Positions 40,806 through 48,574 of a stretch of DNA of 64,000 nt are shown in pieces. Origin of the DNA: Paenibacillus pini JCM 16418 (GTDB lineage Bacteria; Bacillota; Bacilli; Paenibacillales; Paenibacillaceae); assembly GCF_000576305.1 (NCBI RefSeq), contig NZ_BAVZ01000002.1, positions 434,001-498,000 of the forward strand, given 5' to 3'. A program made the position numbers and the translations under genes. Within the stretch, counting starts at the first letter, position 1. Every line of letters starts with the position of its first letter. The notes under the pieces are model-generated. The model did no database searches, was not told where the DNA came from, and worked only from the letters and a program-made list of their open reading frames with translations.

Positions 40806-41183
40806 TTAAGTAAGGCTTATACCCAGATAACGACTTAGCTCGGAAATCGTTTCCGCCTTGATATAAGGCCATAGCATAAAGAATCGCCGCTGGTATCCAC
40901 GGCATAAATATAATGTCTGAATGCCTTGTGTCGTGCGATTTTCTTCATATATGCGAATGCCATGGACCTTCATGGCTTGCCGAATGGATGTCAGCCGAGT
41001 CATAGCTTGGTCTTGTATAATGGACAAACCACGGATGTAGAGTTCTGGCATTTTGAGGGAGAGGGTGTCCATTGTTCGCATATCCCGTTCCAGCACATCC
41101 AATAGAACGACATGAAGCACGTACTTTTTGATGAGTAGAGTATCTTCTTCAGCAGGAGCAGGGGGTAGAGATGAAGCTTTCAT
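40806..41183 (-). CDS. uncharacterised protein under a LexA box
   Basis: This 125-residue soluble protein (MKASSLPPAPAEEDTLLIKK... AETISELSRYLGISLT) matches no family I recognise. It is rich in charged helices and has a single Cys. The ATG has aaggaag about 10 bases upstream. A perfect LexA operator lies 44 bases upstream of the start, next to a TATTAT -10, so it should be SOS-induced. It is not part of a visible repair operon; the upstream neighbour is a divergent Crp/Fnr-type regulator. The name and function remain open. Confidence 0.75.
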   Translation of the reverse strand: MKASSLPPAPAEEDTLLIKKYVLHVVLLDVLERDMRTMDTLSLKMPELYIRGLSIIQDQAMTRLTSIRQAMKVHGIRIYEENRTTQGIQTLYLCRGYQRRFFMLWPYIKAETISELSRYLGISLT

Positions 41184-41226
41184 CTAGGAAACACTTCCTT
41201 AAGCGGAGTCCAACAAAAATAATAAA

Positions 41227-41240
41227 CGAACGCATGTTCT
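41227..41240 (-). promoter_or_regulatory. LexA (SOS) box upstream of the 125-residue unknown gene
   Basis: CGAACGCATGTTCT contains GAAC-GCAT-GTTC, a perfect LexA operator core with the favoured flanking C and T. A -10-like TATTAT (minus strand, 41219-41224) lies directly downstream. Confidence 0.88.
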
Positions 41241-41377
41241 ATTTATATACATATTAAAGCTGAACTATTCTTGCAGGCAAGAGGTTAATATTTGGAAGTG
41301 AGGAAATTCCTTCTGTTATAATAGAAGAAACCAATGATACGGAATGGGAAGCACCTCAACATAAAGGAGAATAACCT

Positions 41378-41875
41378 ATGATTCTGCACAAGGGAGAGAC
41401 TTTATTCAGGCAAGGAGACAGTGGGGAATATTTATATCACATCAAGAGCGGATTGTTTAAAGTGACAAGACTACATGAGAATGGAAATATGGTTTTATTT
41501 AATATCTTATATGCCGGCGAGACAGTCCCGCATCATTCACTCATTACTCCAAAAGAGGCACATGGTACGGCTATTGCTTTGATGCGTAGCGAAGTAGAGA
41601 AAATACCCGCGGAGGATTGGTATCGTGAGCTTCGTGAGGATCCGAAGAAACCACTGGAAATTGCACTTCTCCTTCAGGAGAAAGTAAGGTTTATGCAGCA
41701 ACGATTGGATCATCTCACAGTCGGAACACCCGCAGAACGTTTGGAGCTGCTCTCCGAATGGCTAAATGATTATTCGCATGGTGTCCAAGTTACGGATCTG
41801 CTAACACAGGAGGAAATTGGACAACTGATTGGCGTCAGGCGTGAGACCATAAATCGGCTGCTGAGGGGGCATTAA
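41378..41875 (+). CDS. short Crp/Fnr-family regulator without cysteines
   Basis: This 165-residue protein has a cyclic-nucleotide-binding-type beta roll (GETLFRQGDSGEYLYHIKSGLFKV) and ends with a helix-turn-helix (LTQEEIGQLIGVRRETINRLL). It is about 60 residues shorter than usual Crp/Fnr proteins: it lacks the leading helix, and its HTH ends right after the recognition helix. It contains no Cys, so it cannot hold an FeS cluster like Fnr. The ATG follows aaaggagaa. It is separated from hmp (opposite strand) by the remnant of a VOC gene and a terminator. The ligand is unknown. Confidence 0.85.
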   Translation: MILHKGETLFRQGDSGEYLYHIKSGLFKVTRLHENGNMVLFNILYAGETVPHHSLITPKEAHGTAIALMRSEVEKIPAEDWYRELREDPKKPLEIALLLQEKVRFMQQRLDHLTVGTPAERLELLSEWLNDYSHGVQVTDLLTQEEIGQLIGVRRETINRLLRGH

Positions 41876-41876
41876 T

Positions 41877-42037
41877 TTGTTGCATCATGTAGAGATTAAT
41901 GTATCTGGTCATCCATGTTGAAGCAAAAAGGGGTATCTATCCTATATGCGGACAGATACCCCTTTGCAGGTGGACCGGATCATTATGCTGTGTTCTTTGA
42001 GGATCCGGACCGTATAAAAGTAGAAATCGTAAGTGAC
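41877..42037 (+). pseudogene. remnant of a VOC/glyoxalase-family gene
   Basis: Two fragments of one protein type are seen. From 41877 the frame reads LLHHVEINVSGHP, a typical VOC N-terminus, then a stop at 41919. From 41966 another frame reads AGGPDHYAVFFEDPDRIKVE, a typical VOC C-terminus, which then runs into the hmp 3' end (stop at about 42076). The roughly 80-90 residues between them are missing and replaced by a 45-base stretch with the hmp terminator. It is probably a decayed gene after an internal deletion. Confidence 0.65.
41921..41967 (-). terminator. terminator of hmp
   Basis: On the minus strand AAAGGGGTATCT pairs with AGATACCCCTTT and is followed by a run of Ts. It lies 70 bases beyond the hmp stop, inside the VOC remnant. 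Confidence 0.85.
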
Positions 42038-43242
42038 TATGCTTCTAAGCTATCGGCAGGACCGAAAAACTCATAGTGAATTCGTTCAGCAGGCACGCCT
42101 AGTTCCTGCAAAGCATGATTTACAGCGCGCATAAACGATACCGGACCGCAGAAATAAAAGTCAGCTTCAGGTGACACAATTTCCTGTAGCCATGCGAGAT
42201 CGATATAACCTGTTTTATGACTAATGTCATTCTCGCGTGGTAGTTCATAACATAAATATGATTTCATATGTGGATGGGATGCATCCAATTGTTCGATATG
42301 CTCTTTCATCGCGTGGACTCCGCCATGAATTGCAGCATGGATGAACGTCACGTCACGATCGGGCTGTTCTTTTAGAATCGTTTCAAGCATACTTACCATC
42401 GGAGTAATACCGACACCACCACTTAGAAGAACTACAGGGATGTCTTTACTTTGGTCGAGAGTAAATGATCCAGCAGGAGCACTGACTTCAACGATGTCTC
42501 CTTCATTTAAAGAATCATGTAAATAAGTAGATACAATGCCGGCTGGTTTATCTGCTAAAGCCGCTTCCTTCTTCACGGTAATCCGATAACTCGAATCTCC
42601 GGCTGCCTTGGACAGGCTGTAATGACGAATATGTGTATACTCTTCGCCTTCAGGTTTAACACGTACAGTAATGTATTGTCCGGGAAGATAAGTTGCAATG
42701 GCTTTACCATCTTGTGGCTTCAAATAGAAGGACGTGATAACATCACTTTCCTTCACTTTTTTATCAACAACAAATTTACGGAATCCCAGCCATCCTCCTG
42801 GAATGTTTTCAACTGTCTCATACATATCTGCCTCGACACCAATAAAAGCGTCAGCGATAATGCCGTAAGCCTCAGCCCACGCATTTAGAATTTCAGGAGT
42901 AGCCGCATCACCCAATACTTGCTTCATTGCTGCGAGTAACGTTTCCCCAACAATAGGGTAATGTTCGGGCTGGATATTTAGCGCACGGTGTTTCTCGCTG
43001 ATTTGCTTCACAACAGGTAATATGGCTTCTAGATTATCAATATGAACAGCAGCAGCATAAACCGTGTTTGCGAGTGCTTGAGGTTGTTTGCCTTGACGTT
43101 GATTTACATGGTTGAAAATATTTAGTAACTCTGGATGGTTGTCAAACAACATTTGATAAAAAGTAGTTGTAATGGCTTGTCCATGAACTTCTAATACGGG
43201 AACGGTAGATTTAATGATGTCTATAGTCTTAGATGTAAGCAT
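42037..43242 (-). CDS. hmp: flavohaemoglobin / nitric oxide dioxygenase
   Basis: This 401-residue protein detoxifies NO to nitrate with O2 and NAD(P)H. The globin domain (1-140) has the proximal His in ISEKHRALNI and the B10 Tyr in TTFYQML. The FAD domain shows RHYSLSK, and the NAD domain GGVGITPMVSML and FYFCGPVSFM. Two perfect TGTGA-N6-TCACA boxes lie upstream. The nearer is centred about 41.5 bases before the start expected from the -10 TATACT (43296-43301, minus strand), which fits activation by an Fnr-type protein under low oxygen. Confidence 0.97.
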   Translation of the reverse strand: MLTSKTIDIIKSTVPVLEVHGQAITTTFYQMLFDNHPELLNIFNHVNQRQGKQPQALANTVYAAAVHIDNLEAILPVVKQISEKHRALNIQPEHYPIVGETLLAAMKQVLGDAATPEILNAWAEAYGIIADAFIGVEADMYETVENIPGGWLGFRKFVVDKKVKESDVITSFYLKPQDGKAIATYLPGQYITVRVKPEGEEYTHIRHYSLSKAAGDSSYRITVKKEAALADKPAGIVSTYLHDSLNEGDIVEVSAPAGSFTLDQSKDIPVVLLSGGVGITPMVSMLETILKEQPDRDVTFIHAAIHGGVHAMKEHIEQLDASHPHMKSYLCYELPRENDISHKTGYIDLAWLQEIVSPEADFYFCGPVSFMRAVNHALQELGVPAERIHYEFFGPADSLEA

Positions 43243-43295
43243 GTCTCTTTCCCTCTTTCATATGTGTGAATTGTTAAATTCGTTCTTTCTTATTC

Positions 43296-43301
43296 AGTAT
43301 A
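43296..43301 (-). promoter_or_regulatory. hmp -10 element
   Basis: TATACT on the minus strand, 54 bases upstream of the hmp start codon. The Fnr-type box at 43323-43338 is in the class II position relative to it. Confidence 0.6.
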
Positions 43302-43322
43302 AGAAGAGGACGAAATTGTAAT

Positions 43323-43338
43323 TGTGATTCTAGTCACA
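43323..43338. promoter_or_regulatory. Fnr-type box A upstream of hmp
   Basis: TGTGATTCTAGTCACA is a perfect TGTGA-N6-TCACA palindrome of the Fnr/Crp type. Confidence 0.85.
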
Positions 43339-43373
43339 GGAATCATTGCGAATATGTGAACATCAGAAATAGC

Positions 43374-43389
43374 TGTGATTTCGTTCACA
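43374..43389. promoter_or_regulatory. Fnr-type box B upstream of hmp
   Basis: TGTGATTTCGTTCACA is a second perfect palindrome, 51 bases (about five helical turns) from box A, centre to centre. It would allow cooperative or repressing binding. Confidence 0.82.
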
Positions 43390-43511
43390 TCCTAGTCAAA
43401 ATGTAGATTAAGATCATCAACATTATGGAAGTGAAGGTGTATTCTGGATTAGAACAGGCATTCTTGTCTGGTGATAAACATTATTTTTTTGAATTTTAAT
43501 TAGGGCTGCTG

Positions 43512-43540
43512 TTTAGCAGGCAAGTATGTTGTGGTATAAT
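43512..43540 (+). promoter_or_regulatory. candidate sigma-A promoter of the yitT-like transcript
   Basis: TTTAGC-N17-TATAAT; the -10 is perfect and the -35 weak. It would start transcription near 43547, giving a 255-base leader before the yitT-like gene. Confidence 0.55.
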
Positions 43541-43559
43541 AAATGTAGAACTTATCTAA

Positions 43560-43800
43560 AAACGGAAAGGATCAGGATACCATGTGTCCCCGAAGGAACA
43601 CTCCCCAAAGGACGATTTGGAAACGTTATGATCTCTCTTACACATAGCTTCCCTCGTAGAGCAACGTCGGATATTTAGGACGTAAGGCAAACTCTACGAG
43701 AGAAGGAAGCTTAAATGCGAAGGACCCAGTCCTGCAAGTGTTCGACTTCTCGTAGTTGTTTGTCTTATTTCGACAACTAACTACGATAAGAGGGAAACTT
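43560..43800 (+). ncRNA. structured 5' leader of the yitT-like gene, candidate cis-regulatory RNA
   Basis: The leader folds by eye into several hairpins. CCAAA-ggacga-TTTGG is the first clear one (about 43604-43620). A long nested hairpin at 43647-43710 has GCTTCC/GGAAGC outside and CTCGTAGAG/CTCTACGAG inside. The last hairpin at 43746-43790 pairs CGTAGTTGT with ACAACTaACTACG, and its 3' arm adjoins the ribosome site agaggg. The CTCGTAG sequence occurs in both large hairpins, so their arms could exchange. It does not match the riboswitch classes I know. A 21-codon frame at 43582-43647 may be coincidental. Confidence 0.5.
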
Positions 43801-43802
43801 GT

Positions 43803-44495
43803 ATGAGAAAGAAAGACCATATTTTGTCACTGTTGCCAACGACTGCTGTTATGATTTTTGGAACATTTTTACTAGCGTTTGCGTATTATCACATCAATTT
43901 TCAGAATCATTTGTCTGAGGGCGGATTTGTTGGATTATCCCTGCTTGGAAAGTATGTTCTGGGTTTAAACCCGGCGCTAACCATGCTGTTGCTTGATATC
44001 CCAGTCATCCTGATTGCTATGTTTCTGAAGGGCCGTAAATTTATTGTGAATACTTTGATTGCCACGTTGTCCTTTTCTATTTTTTACGGTTTGCTGGAAC
44101 GTTATTCAGTATTGGTAATTGATCTTCATGATAATTTACTTCTTGCAGCTATTTTATCAGGTTTGGTAACGGGATTTGCCACAGGTTTGGTTCTGCGTTT
44201 TGGCGGGGCTACCGGCGGTGATGATATTCTTTCCATTCTGATCAGTAAATGTACGAGGTTAAAAGTGGGTACTGTATTTATTTTGATGGATGCAGCCGTG
44301 CTGCTGATATCTCTGTTCTATCTGCCGCTTCAAGAAACATTATTTACTATTCTAGCGGTAAGTATTGCAGGTAAAACCATCACATATACGTTAGCGTTTC
44401 GTAGTAAAAAGACTACCGAAACCGCACCACTCAAACCGGTTGATTCCAAAACCGTTACCACCACGCCGATTCATTCGGTACGGAGTGTTCACTAG
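43803..44495 (+). CDS. YitT/YczE-family membrane protein
   Basis: This 230-residue protein has five or six hydrophobic helices (TTAVMIFGTFLLAFAYYHI, ALTMLLLDIPVILIAMFL, LLLAAILSGLVTGFATGLVL and others) and the family motif GGATGGDDILSILI. It lacks the C-terminal DUF2179 domain of longer YitT proteins. Function in the family is unknown; transport has been suggested. The ATG follows agaggga inside the 3' arm of a leader hairpin, so translation may be regulated by the leader RNA. Confidence 0.82.
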   Translation: MRKKDHILSLLPTTAVMIFGTFLLAFAYYHINFQNHLSEGGFVGLSLLGKYVLGLNPALTMLLLDIPVILIAMFLKGRKFIVNTLIATLSFSIFYGLLERYSVLVIDLHDNLLLAAILSGLVTGFATGLVLRFGGATGGDDILSILISKCTRLKVGTVFILMDAAVLLISLFYLPLQETLFTILAVSIAGKTITYTLAFRSKKTTETAPLKPVDSKTVTTTPIHSVRSVH

Positions 44496-44515
44496 TGATA
44501 TACGATGTAATCGTT

Positions 44516-44563
44516 AAATAACCGCCAGATTCCTTCACCTATAAGGAGTCTGGCGGTTATTTT
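44516..44563. terminator. bidirectional terminator
   Basis: AAATAACCGCCAGA pairs with TCTGGCGGTTATTT (plus TCCTT/AAGGA), with T/A runs on both sides. It separates the yitT-like gene from the convergent YdaT-like gene. Confidence 0.88.
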
Positions 44564-44590
44564 GTGCACAAATATAGTAGTAGAGCTTTG

Positions 44591-44776
44591 TTATTCCTTT
44601 GCTGCAGGATGATCTTCATCCCATTTCTCGGCTTGAGAAGTACCGATGGCAATGGCACGCCCTTCCTCATAGCCTTCATCTAGTAGTGCATTTGCAATCT
44701 CGATAGCTTTGTTACGAATTCTTGGCTTTAGATTCTTCATTGATACGGGATAGTCTTGTTTGTTCCATGGCATCAT
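44591..44776 (-). CDS. YdaT-like small protein
   Basis: This protein has 61 residues from 44776 (MMPWNKQDYPVSMKNLKPRI), where ggaggg lies just upstream on the minus strand. The segment EIANALLDEGYEEGRAIAIG is very similar to B. subtilis YdaT as I recall it, and resembles ChaB-like small proteins. The function is unknown; YdaT is a general-stress protein in Bacillus. It is divergent from the amj gene. Confidence 0.78.
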   Translation of the reverse strand: MMPWNKQDYPVSMKNLKPRIRNKAIEIANALLDEGYEEGRAIAIGTSQAEKWDEDHPAAKE

Positions 44777-44929
44777 GTATCCCTCCAGTACATTCATTTT
44801 AGGTCTATTTATTATTACCCTGTCAGTTCCTAATCAAACGAAGCCTGCCACACCTTCTCTTGCAGTTTAGGGAGGTTGGGTTATAATGGGAAAATAATTC
44901 AAACGTTTTAGACGTAGGAGGAACAACAT

Positions 44930-45721
44930 GTGATCCAGTTCGCTATGATTATTGCTTTTACCATGGTCATTCATACCGTAGATAGCCTGTCCTATGCGAT
45001 TCGGCTTGGCGGACTAAGGTCGCGCCGGATTACACTTGCATTATCGCTAGCGGGTTTGCTCGTATTGATTTCTCGCACTTCGAATATTGCGCAAGGGCCC
45101 ATGGTTGGTCATATGGTAGACGGGGCTTTGAAGACGTCCGGATTTCATTTAGAATTTAAATTACATATGATTCTTGTAGCTGCAACACTTGGAACTTTAA
45201 TAGCCATGGTCCTGTTCCCAAGTATGGTACGTTTATGCTCACGGATGGTTGTTCATCTCGAAGCTGCTGGATCAATACCTAAAATGCTTAAAAATTCGGC
45301 GAATAAAAGGTTGCTGAAAAATGCACTCACGTATATAAAATGGCCCAACTTACAAATGTTTAAAACATTATTTACGGGACGTTTGCCGCGTAGGCTTATG
45401 GTGCTGAACATGGTTGTAACGGCAATCTATACGGTTGGGGTATTATCAGCACTGTATGCCGCATATCTGTGGCCTGCTGACCGATTGAGCGCATCTACTT
45501 CTTCCGGTCTAATTAACGGACTTGCAACGATTTTGCTTACACTGCTGATTGATCCACGGATTGCGCTACTCTCGGACCGCACGTTACGCGGGCAAGCTAA
45601 ACTTGGACAGATGAACCAAGTATTCGGTTTGATGATGGTATCGCGTTGCATGGGTACAATGATGGCTCAGCTATTGCTGGTGCCTTGTGCTTACTGGATT
45701 GGATGGATGGTAGCAAGCTAA
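44930..45721 (+). CDS. amj: Amj-type alternative lipid II flippase (YdaH)
   Basis: This 263-residue polytopic membrane protein has about six helices (FAMIIAFTMVIHTVDSLSYAIRL, ITLALSLAGLLVLISRTSN, and the C-terminal VFGLMMVSRCMGTMMAQLLL). It fits the Amj family: the segment HTVDSLSYAIRLGGLRS with SRTSNIAQGP is typical. In B. subtilis Amj is a sigma-M-induced substitute for MurJ in flipping lipid II. The GTG at 44930 follows aggagga, and a TATAAT lies at 44882. No sigma-M promoter was recognised by eye. Confidence 0.88.
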   Translation: MIQFAMIIAFTMVIHTVDSLSYAIRLGGLRSRRITLALSLAGLLVLISRTSNIAQGPMVGHMVDGALKTSGFHLEFKLHMILVAATLGTLIAMVLFPSMVRLCSRMVVHLEAAGSIPKMLKNSANKRLLKNALTYIKWPNLQMFKTLFTGRLPRRLMVLNMVVTAIYTVGVLSALYAAYLWPADRLSASTSSGLINGLATILLTLLIDPRIALLSDRTLRGQAKLGQMNQVFGLMMVSRCMGTMMAQLLLVPCAYWIGWMVAS

Positions 45722-45742
45722 TTGAATTCGATTTGTGAAAAG

Positions 45743-45788
45743 AAAAGGCTGTCCCCCTGTTCAACGATGAACAGAGGGACAGCCTTTT
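45743..45788. terminator. bidirectional terminator amj / msrAB
   Basis: AAAAGGCTGTCCC pairs with GGGACAGCCTTTT, with an inner CTGTTC/GAACAG pair. It lies between two convergent genes. Confidence 0.9.
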
Positions 45789-45821
45789 AATATGTTTGTG
45801 ATCGGTTAATCAAAACAAATA

Positions 45822-46793
45822 CTATCCTTTGAATAATAATAGGTACTCTCCGTAGCCTTCTTGCTCCATATCTTCCTTCGGAACAAAACGTAAAGCTGCA
45901 GAGTTGATGCAGTAGCGAAGTCCATTTTCACCAGGCCCATCATTGAAGACATGACCTAGATGAGAATCCCCTTGCTTGCTGCGAACCTCTGTGCGTACCA
46001 TCATATGGCTTAAATCGGTTTTTTCCTCAACATGATAGTTGCGGATCGGCTGAGTAAAGCTAGGCCAACCACAGCCCGAGTCGAATTTATCCAATGAGCT
46101 GAATAACGGTTCACCTGAGACGATATCGACATAAATGCCTTCGCCATGATGATCCCAGAAATCATTCTGGAAAGGAGGCTCAGTACCACTATTCTGTGTC
46201 ACTTGATATTGAATAGGCGTTAGGCGTTGTTTCAACTCCTCTTGATCAAGGACAGGAGACCAGTGTTTTTTCAAAAAGTCATCACGTCCGGAGCCTTTGC
46301 GGTACCGCTTATAATGTCCAGGATTCTTCTTGTGGTAATCTTGATGATATTCTTCTGCGGCATAGAACCGGCTTGCAGGCAGAATTGGAGTGGCAATCGG
46401 TTTATCGAATCGGCCACTTTCCTGAAGCTCTTGCTTGGAGGCTTCGGCTTGCACACGCTGCTCTTCCGTATGATAAAAAATTGCTGTGTGGTACGATTCA
46501 CCGCGATCATGGAATTGTCCGCCATCATCGGTCGGATCAATTTGCTGCCAGAATAATTCAAGCAGCTTCGTATAGGGGAATACATTCGGGTTATACGTAA
46601 TTTGCACGGCTTCAAAGTGGCCTGTTGTATCCGAGCACACTTCTTCGTATGTTGGATTCTCCGTACGTCCGCCTGTGTAGCCTGATACGATACTAATAAT
46701 ACCGGGCAACTCTTCAAACGGGGTTACCATGCACCAAAAGCAACCTCCCGCAAAAGTAGCCTGTTCCTGTTGAACTAATTGTTCATTGCTCAT
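45822..46793 (-). CDS. msrAB: fused peptide methionine sulfoxide reductase A/B
   Basis: This 323-residue fusion reduces both S and R epimers of methionine sulfoxide. MsrA (1-175) has the active-site motif GGCFWCM and the [12 protein letters not shown] segment. MsrB (185-323) has [10 protein letters not shown] and the catalytic Cys in [11 protein letters not shown]. The MsrB zinc cysteines are mostly missing, as in other non-zinc forms. It starts at 46793 and is monocistronic. It probably repairs oxidised proteins in the cytosol, as there is no signal peptide. Confidence 0.95.
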   Translation of the reverse strand: MSNEQLVQQEQATFAGGCFWCMVTPFEELPGIISIVSGYTGGRTENPTYEEVCSDTTGHFEAVQITYNPNVFPYTKLLELFWQQIDPTDDGGQFHDRGESYHTAIFYHTEEQRVQAEASKQELQESGRFDKPIATPILPASRFYAAEEYHQDYHKKNPGHYKRYRKGSGRDDFLKKHWSPVLDQEELKQRLTPIQYQVTQNSGTEPPFQNDFWDHHGEGIYVDIVSGEPLFSSLDKFDSGCGWPSFTQPIRNYHVEEKTDLSHMMVRTEVRSKQGDSHLGHVFNDGPGENGLRYCINSAALRFVPKEDMEQEGYGEYLLLFKG

Positions 46794-46895
46794 GATATCA
46801 CTCCGCTCATGTATAATAGTGGATCTTAACCTTTAAATAGCTTATCTTTCTTCTTATATTATAGTCTATGTGGACACTGTAAACCAAGCGGAGGG

Positions 46896-47510
46896 CTATT
46901 TGGGATCTCTGCGCGTCGATTTACGGTATTGAAGTACCATAATGGCGAGGAAAAGAATATATGTGGTAATGATAATGCCAGAGAGTAGCGGGCGACGGGT
47001 AAGATTGCCACCAAGGAAGGCATACAGAAAAATGCCTGGGATTTTACCAAGTCCTGACGCAAGTGTGAATGTCCAGAACGGGACAGATGCTACGCCTGCA
47101 AATACGTTGACCGCCATTTGGGGCACAATGGGCATCAGTCGCCCAGCGGCTACGCTCGTAAATGGATGAGCTTCGATCCATGTGGTAAACGTATCTAGTG
47201 AGTTTATTTTAGATAAATAACGACGCCCTTGTTCTCTGAATACATAGCGAACCAGCGCGTAAATTACTGCGGCTGCGATCATCGTTCCTAGCCATGAGAT
47301 CACGGCTGCCCAGAAGGTGCCGTAAGCAAACCCGAGTGCAGCTATAACCAGCTTGTACGGAATAATAGGGAATAGTGCAAGCAGCGCTGAAAGCATGAGC
47401 AATACACTAAAGGAATCATGCTGCTGCATGAACTCCAGAATGGGATCACGGTAAATAAAAGCTAGTAACATAATTAAAATGTATAAAAGAATGAGGAGCC
47501 ACTTTTTCAT
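46896..47510 (-). CDS. TVP38/TMEM64-family (DedA-superfamily) membrane protein
   Basis: This 204-residue protein has hydrophobic helices at about 4-22 (WLLILLYILIMLLAFIYR), 36-60 and 60-90. It carries the VTT-domain stretch ...AGRLMPIVPQMAVNVFAGVASVPFWTF. VTT proteins are linked to lipid scrambling or membrane homeostasis; the precise function is unknown. It is divergent from the riboswitch-terC unit. Confidence 0.85.
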   Translation of the reverse strand: MKKWLLILLYILIMLLAFIYRDPILEFMQQHDSFSVLLMLSALLALFPIIPYKLVIAALGFAYGTFWAAVISWLGTMIAAAVIYALVRYVFREQGRRYLSKINSLDTFTTWIEAHPFTSVAAGRLMPIVPQMAVNVFAGVASVPFWTFTLASGLGKIPGIFLYAFLGGNLTRRPLLSGIIITTYILFLAIMVLQYRKSTRRDPK

Positions 47511-47592
47511 GGAATATCCTTTCTGGAATGGAGTTATTTCATCATATCAAATTTGTTACAGAATAATGATAGTAATTTCCAGAATCCTCTGA

Positions 47593-47598
47593 TATAAT
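47593..47598 (+). promoter_or_regulatory. -10 box of the riboswitch-terC transcript
   Basis: A perfect TATAAT lies 22 bases before the first conserved riboswitch bases. No good -35 is visible. Confidence 0.5.
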
Positions 47599-47620
47599 GA
47601 GCGTATAACGAATTGAATAG

Positions 47621-47752
47621 TTCCCAAAGGGGAGTAGCTTATATACAAATAAAGTCGTCATTACGGGATAACATCCCCGGCTTTATTGGCAACGATTATG
47701 TTGTTTAGCGAGACCTTTGCCTAATTACTTTTATTAGGTGAAGGTCTTTTTT
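47621..47752 (+). promoter_or_regulatory. Mn2+ (yybP-ykoY) riboswitch with expression-platform terminator
   Basis: The conserved blocks of the yybP-ykoY class are present in order: AAAGGGGAGTAGC (47626-47638), GTCGTCATTACGGGAT (from 47654), ATCCCCGGC, and GACCTTTGCC (47712-47721). The last block is also the 5' arm of a terminator (AGACCTT...AAGGTCT followed by Ts, 47711-47752), so metal binding would choose between aptamer and terminator. This class senses Mn2+ and switches on efflux genes such as terC-like ykoY. Confidence 0.95.
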
Positions 47753-47765
47753 GATGGAATACATT

Positions 47766-47806
47766 CAAAAAGCGCCATTACCTAATAACGGTAATGGCGC
47801 TTTTTT
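47766..47806 (+). terminator. second terminator behind the riboswitch
   Basis: A perfect 12-bp stem AGCGCCATTACC/GGTAATGGCGCT with a 7-base loop and six Ts. It lies between the riboswitch terminator and terC. Confidence 0.88.
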
Positions 47807-47858
47807 CTATGCGGAGAACTAGTCAGGGAGTTTAAACCTAGAAAGGTGGAGATGAAGA

Positions 47859-48548
47859 ATGGAAATGTTAACAATGGCCTTTTGGGCTGCACTGCTGTCA
47901 ATTGTCGTGATTGACTTGGTACTGGCTGGAGACAATGCAATTGTCATCGGGCTCGCTGCACGTAATGTAAAGAAGGAGGACCAGAAAAAGGTTATTATCT
48001 GGGGAACTGTAGGAGCCGTTGTTATTCGAGTGGTTGCTACGTTATTAGTCGTACAATTACTTATGATTCCGGGACTTCGGTTAGTCGGAGGGCTCGCACT
48101 CATCTGGATTGCGTATAAGCTACTTATTGATGAGAAGCAGCATGAAATTTCAGCGGGAAATCAGATTTGGGCAGCTATTCGCACGATTATCATTGCGGAT
48201 GCGATGATGGGTCTCGACAATGTGCTCGCTGTGGCAGGCGCAGCTGAAGGAGATATGTTACTGGTCATTATAGGATTGGCTATTTCCGTACCGATTATGG
48301 TCTGGGGAAGCACGGTTATTTTGAAACTCACGGACCGTTTTCCAGTCATTATTACGCTGGGATCGGCAGTTCTGGCATGGACAGCATCTAAAATGTTGGT
48401 AGAAGAGCCAATGATTCATGAATGGCTTTCGCATCCGGCTTTGAAATACGGATTTGAGCTGCTTGTGGTTGCGGCAGTTGTGATGATAGGTCTAAGAACC
48501 AAGAAGAAGAAGGCACAAGCAGCCAAGAGTCGGGTTATCGAGGCGTAA
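47859..48548 (+). CDS. TerC-family Mn2+ exporter (YkoY-like)
   Basis: This 229-residue protein has about seven hydrophobic helices and the acidic motifs of the TerC family: LVLAGDNAIVIGLAA near residue 25 and ADAMMGLDNVLAVAGAA near 115. In B. subtilis YkoY/MeeF metallates secreted enzymes with Mn2+, and the yybP-ykoY riboswitch controls its synthesis. The same arrangement here supports a role in Mn2+ export. The ATG follows aaaggtgga. Confidence 0.92.
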   Translation: MEMLTMAFWAALLSIVVIDLVLAGDNAIVIGLAARNVKKEDQKKVIIWGTVGAVVIRVVATLLVVQLLMIPGLRLVGGLALIWIAYKLLIDEKQHEISAGNQIWAAIRTIIIADAMMGLDNVLAVAGAAEGDMLLVIIGLAISVPIMVWGSTVILKLTDRFPVIITLGSAVLAWTASKMLVEEPMIHEWLSHPALKYGFELLVVAAVVMIGLRTKKKKAQAAKSRVIEA

Positions 48549-48574
48549 TTGTATTCATGGGACGTTTAAAGTAT

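Noticed and set aside
43582..43647. 21-codon leader peptide before the yitT-like gene
   Set aside because: The ribosome site is 12 bases away and the codons lie in hairpin arms; noted only as a possibility in the leader finding.
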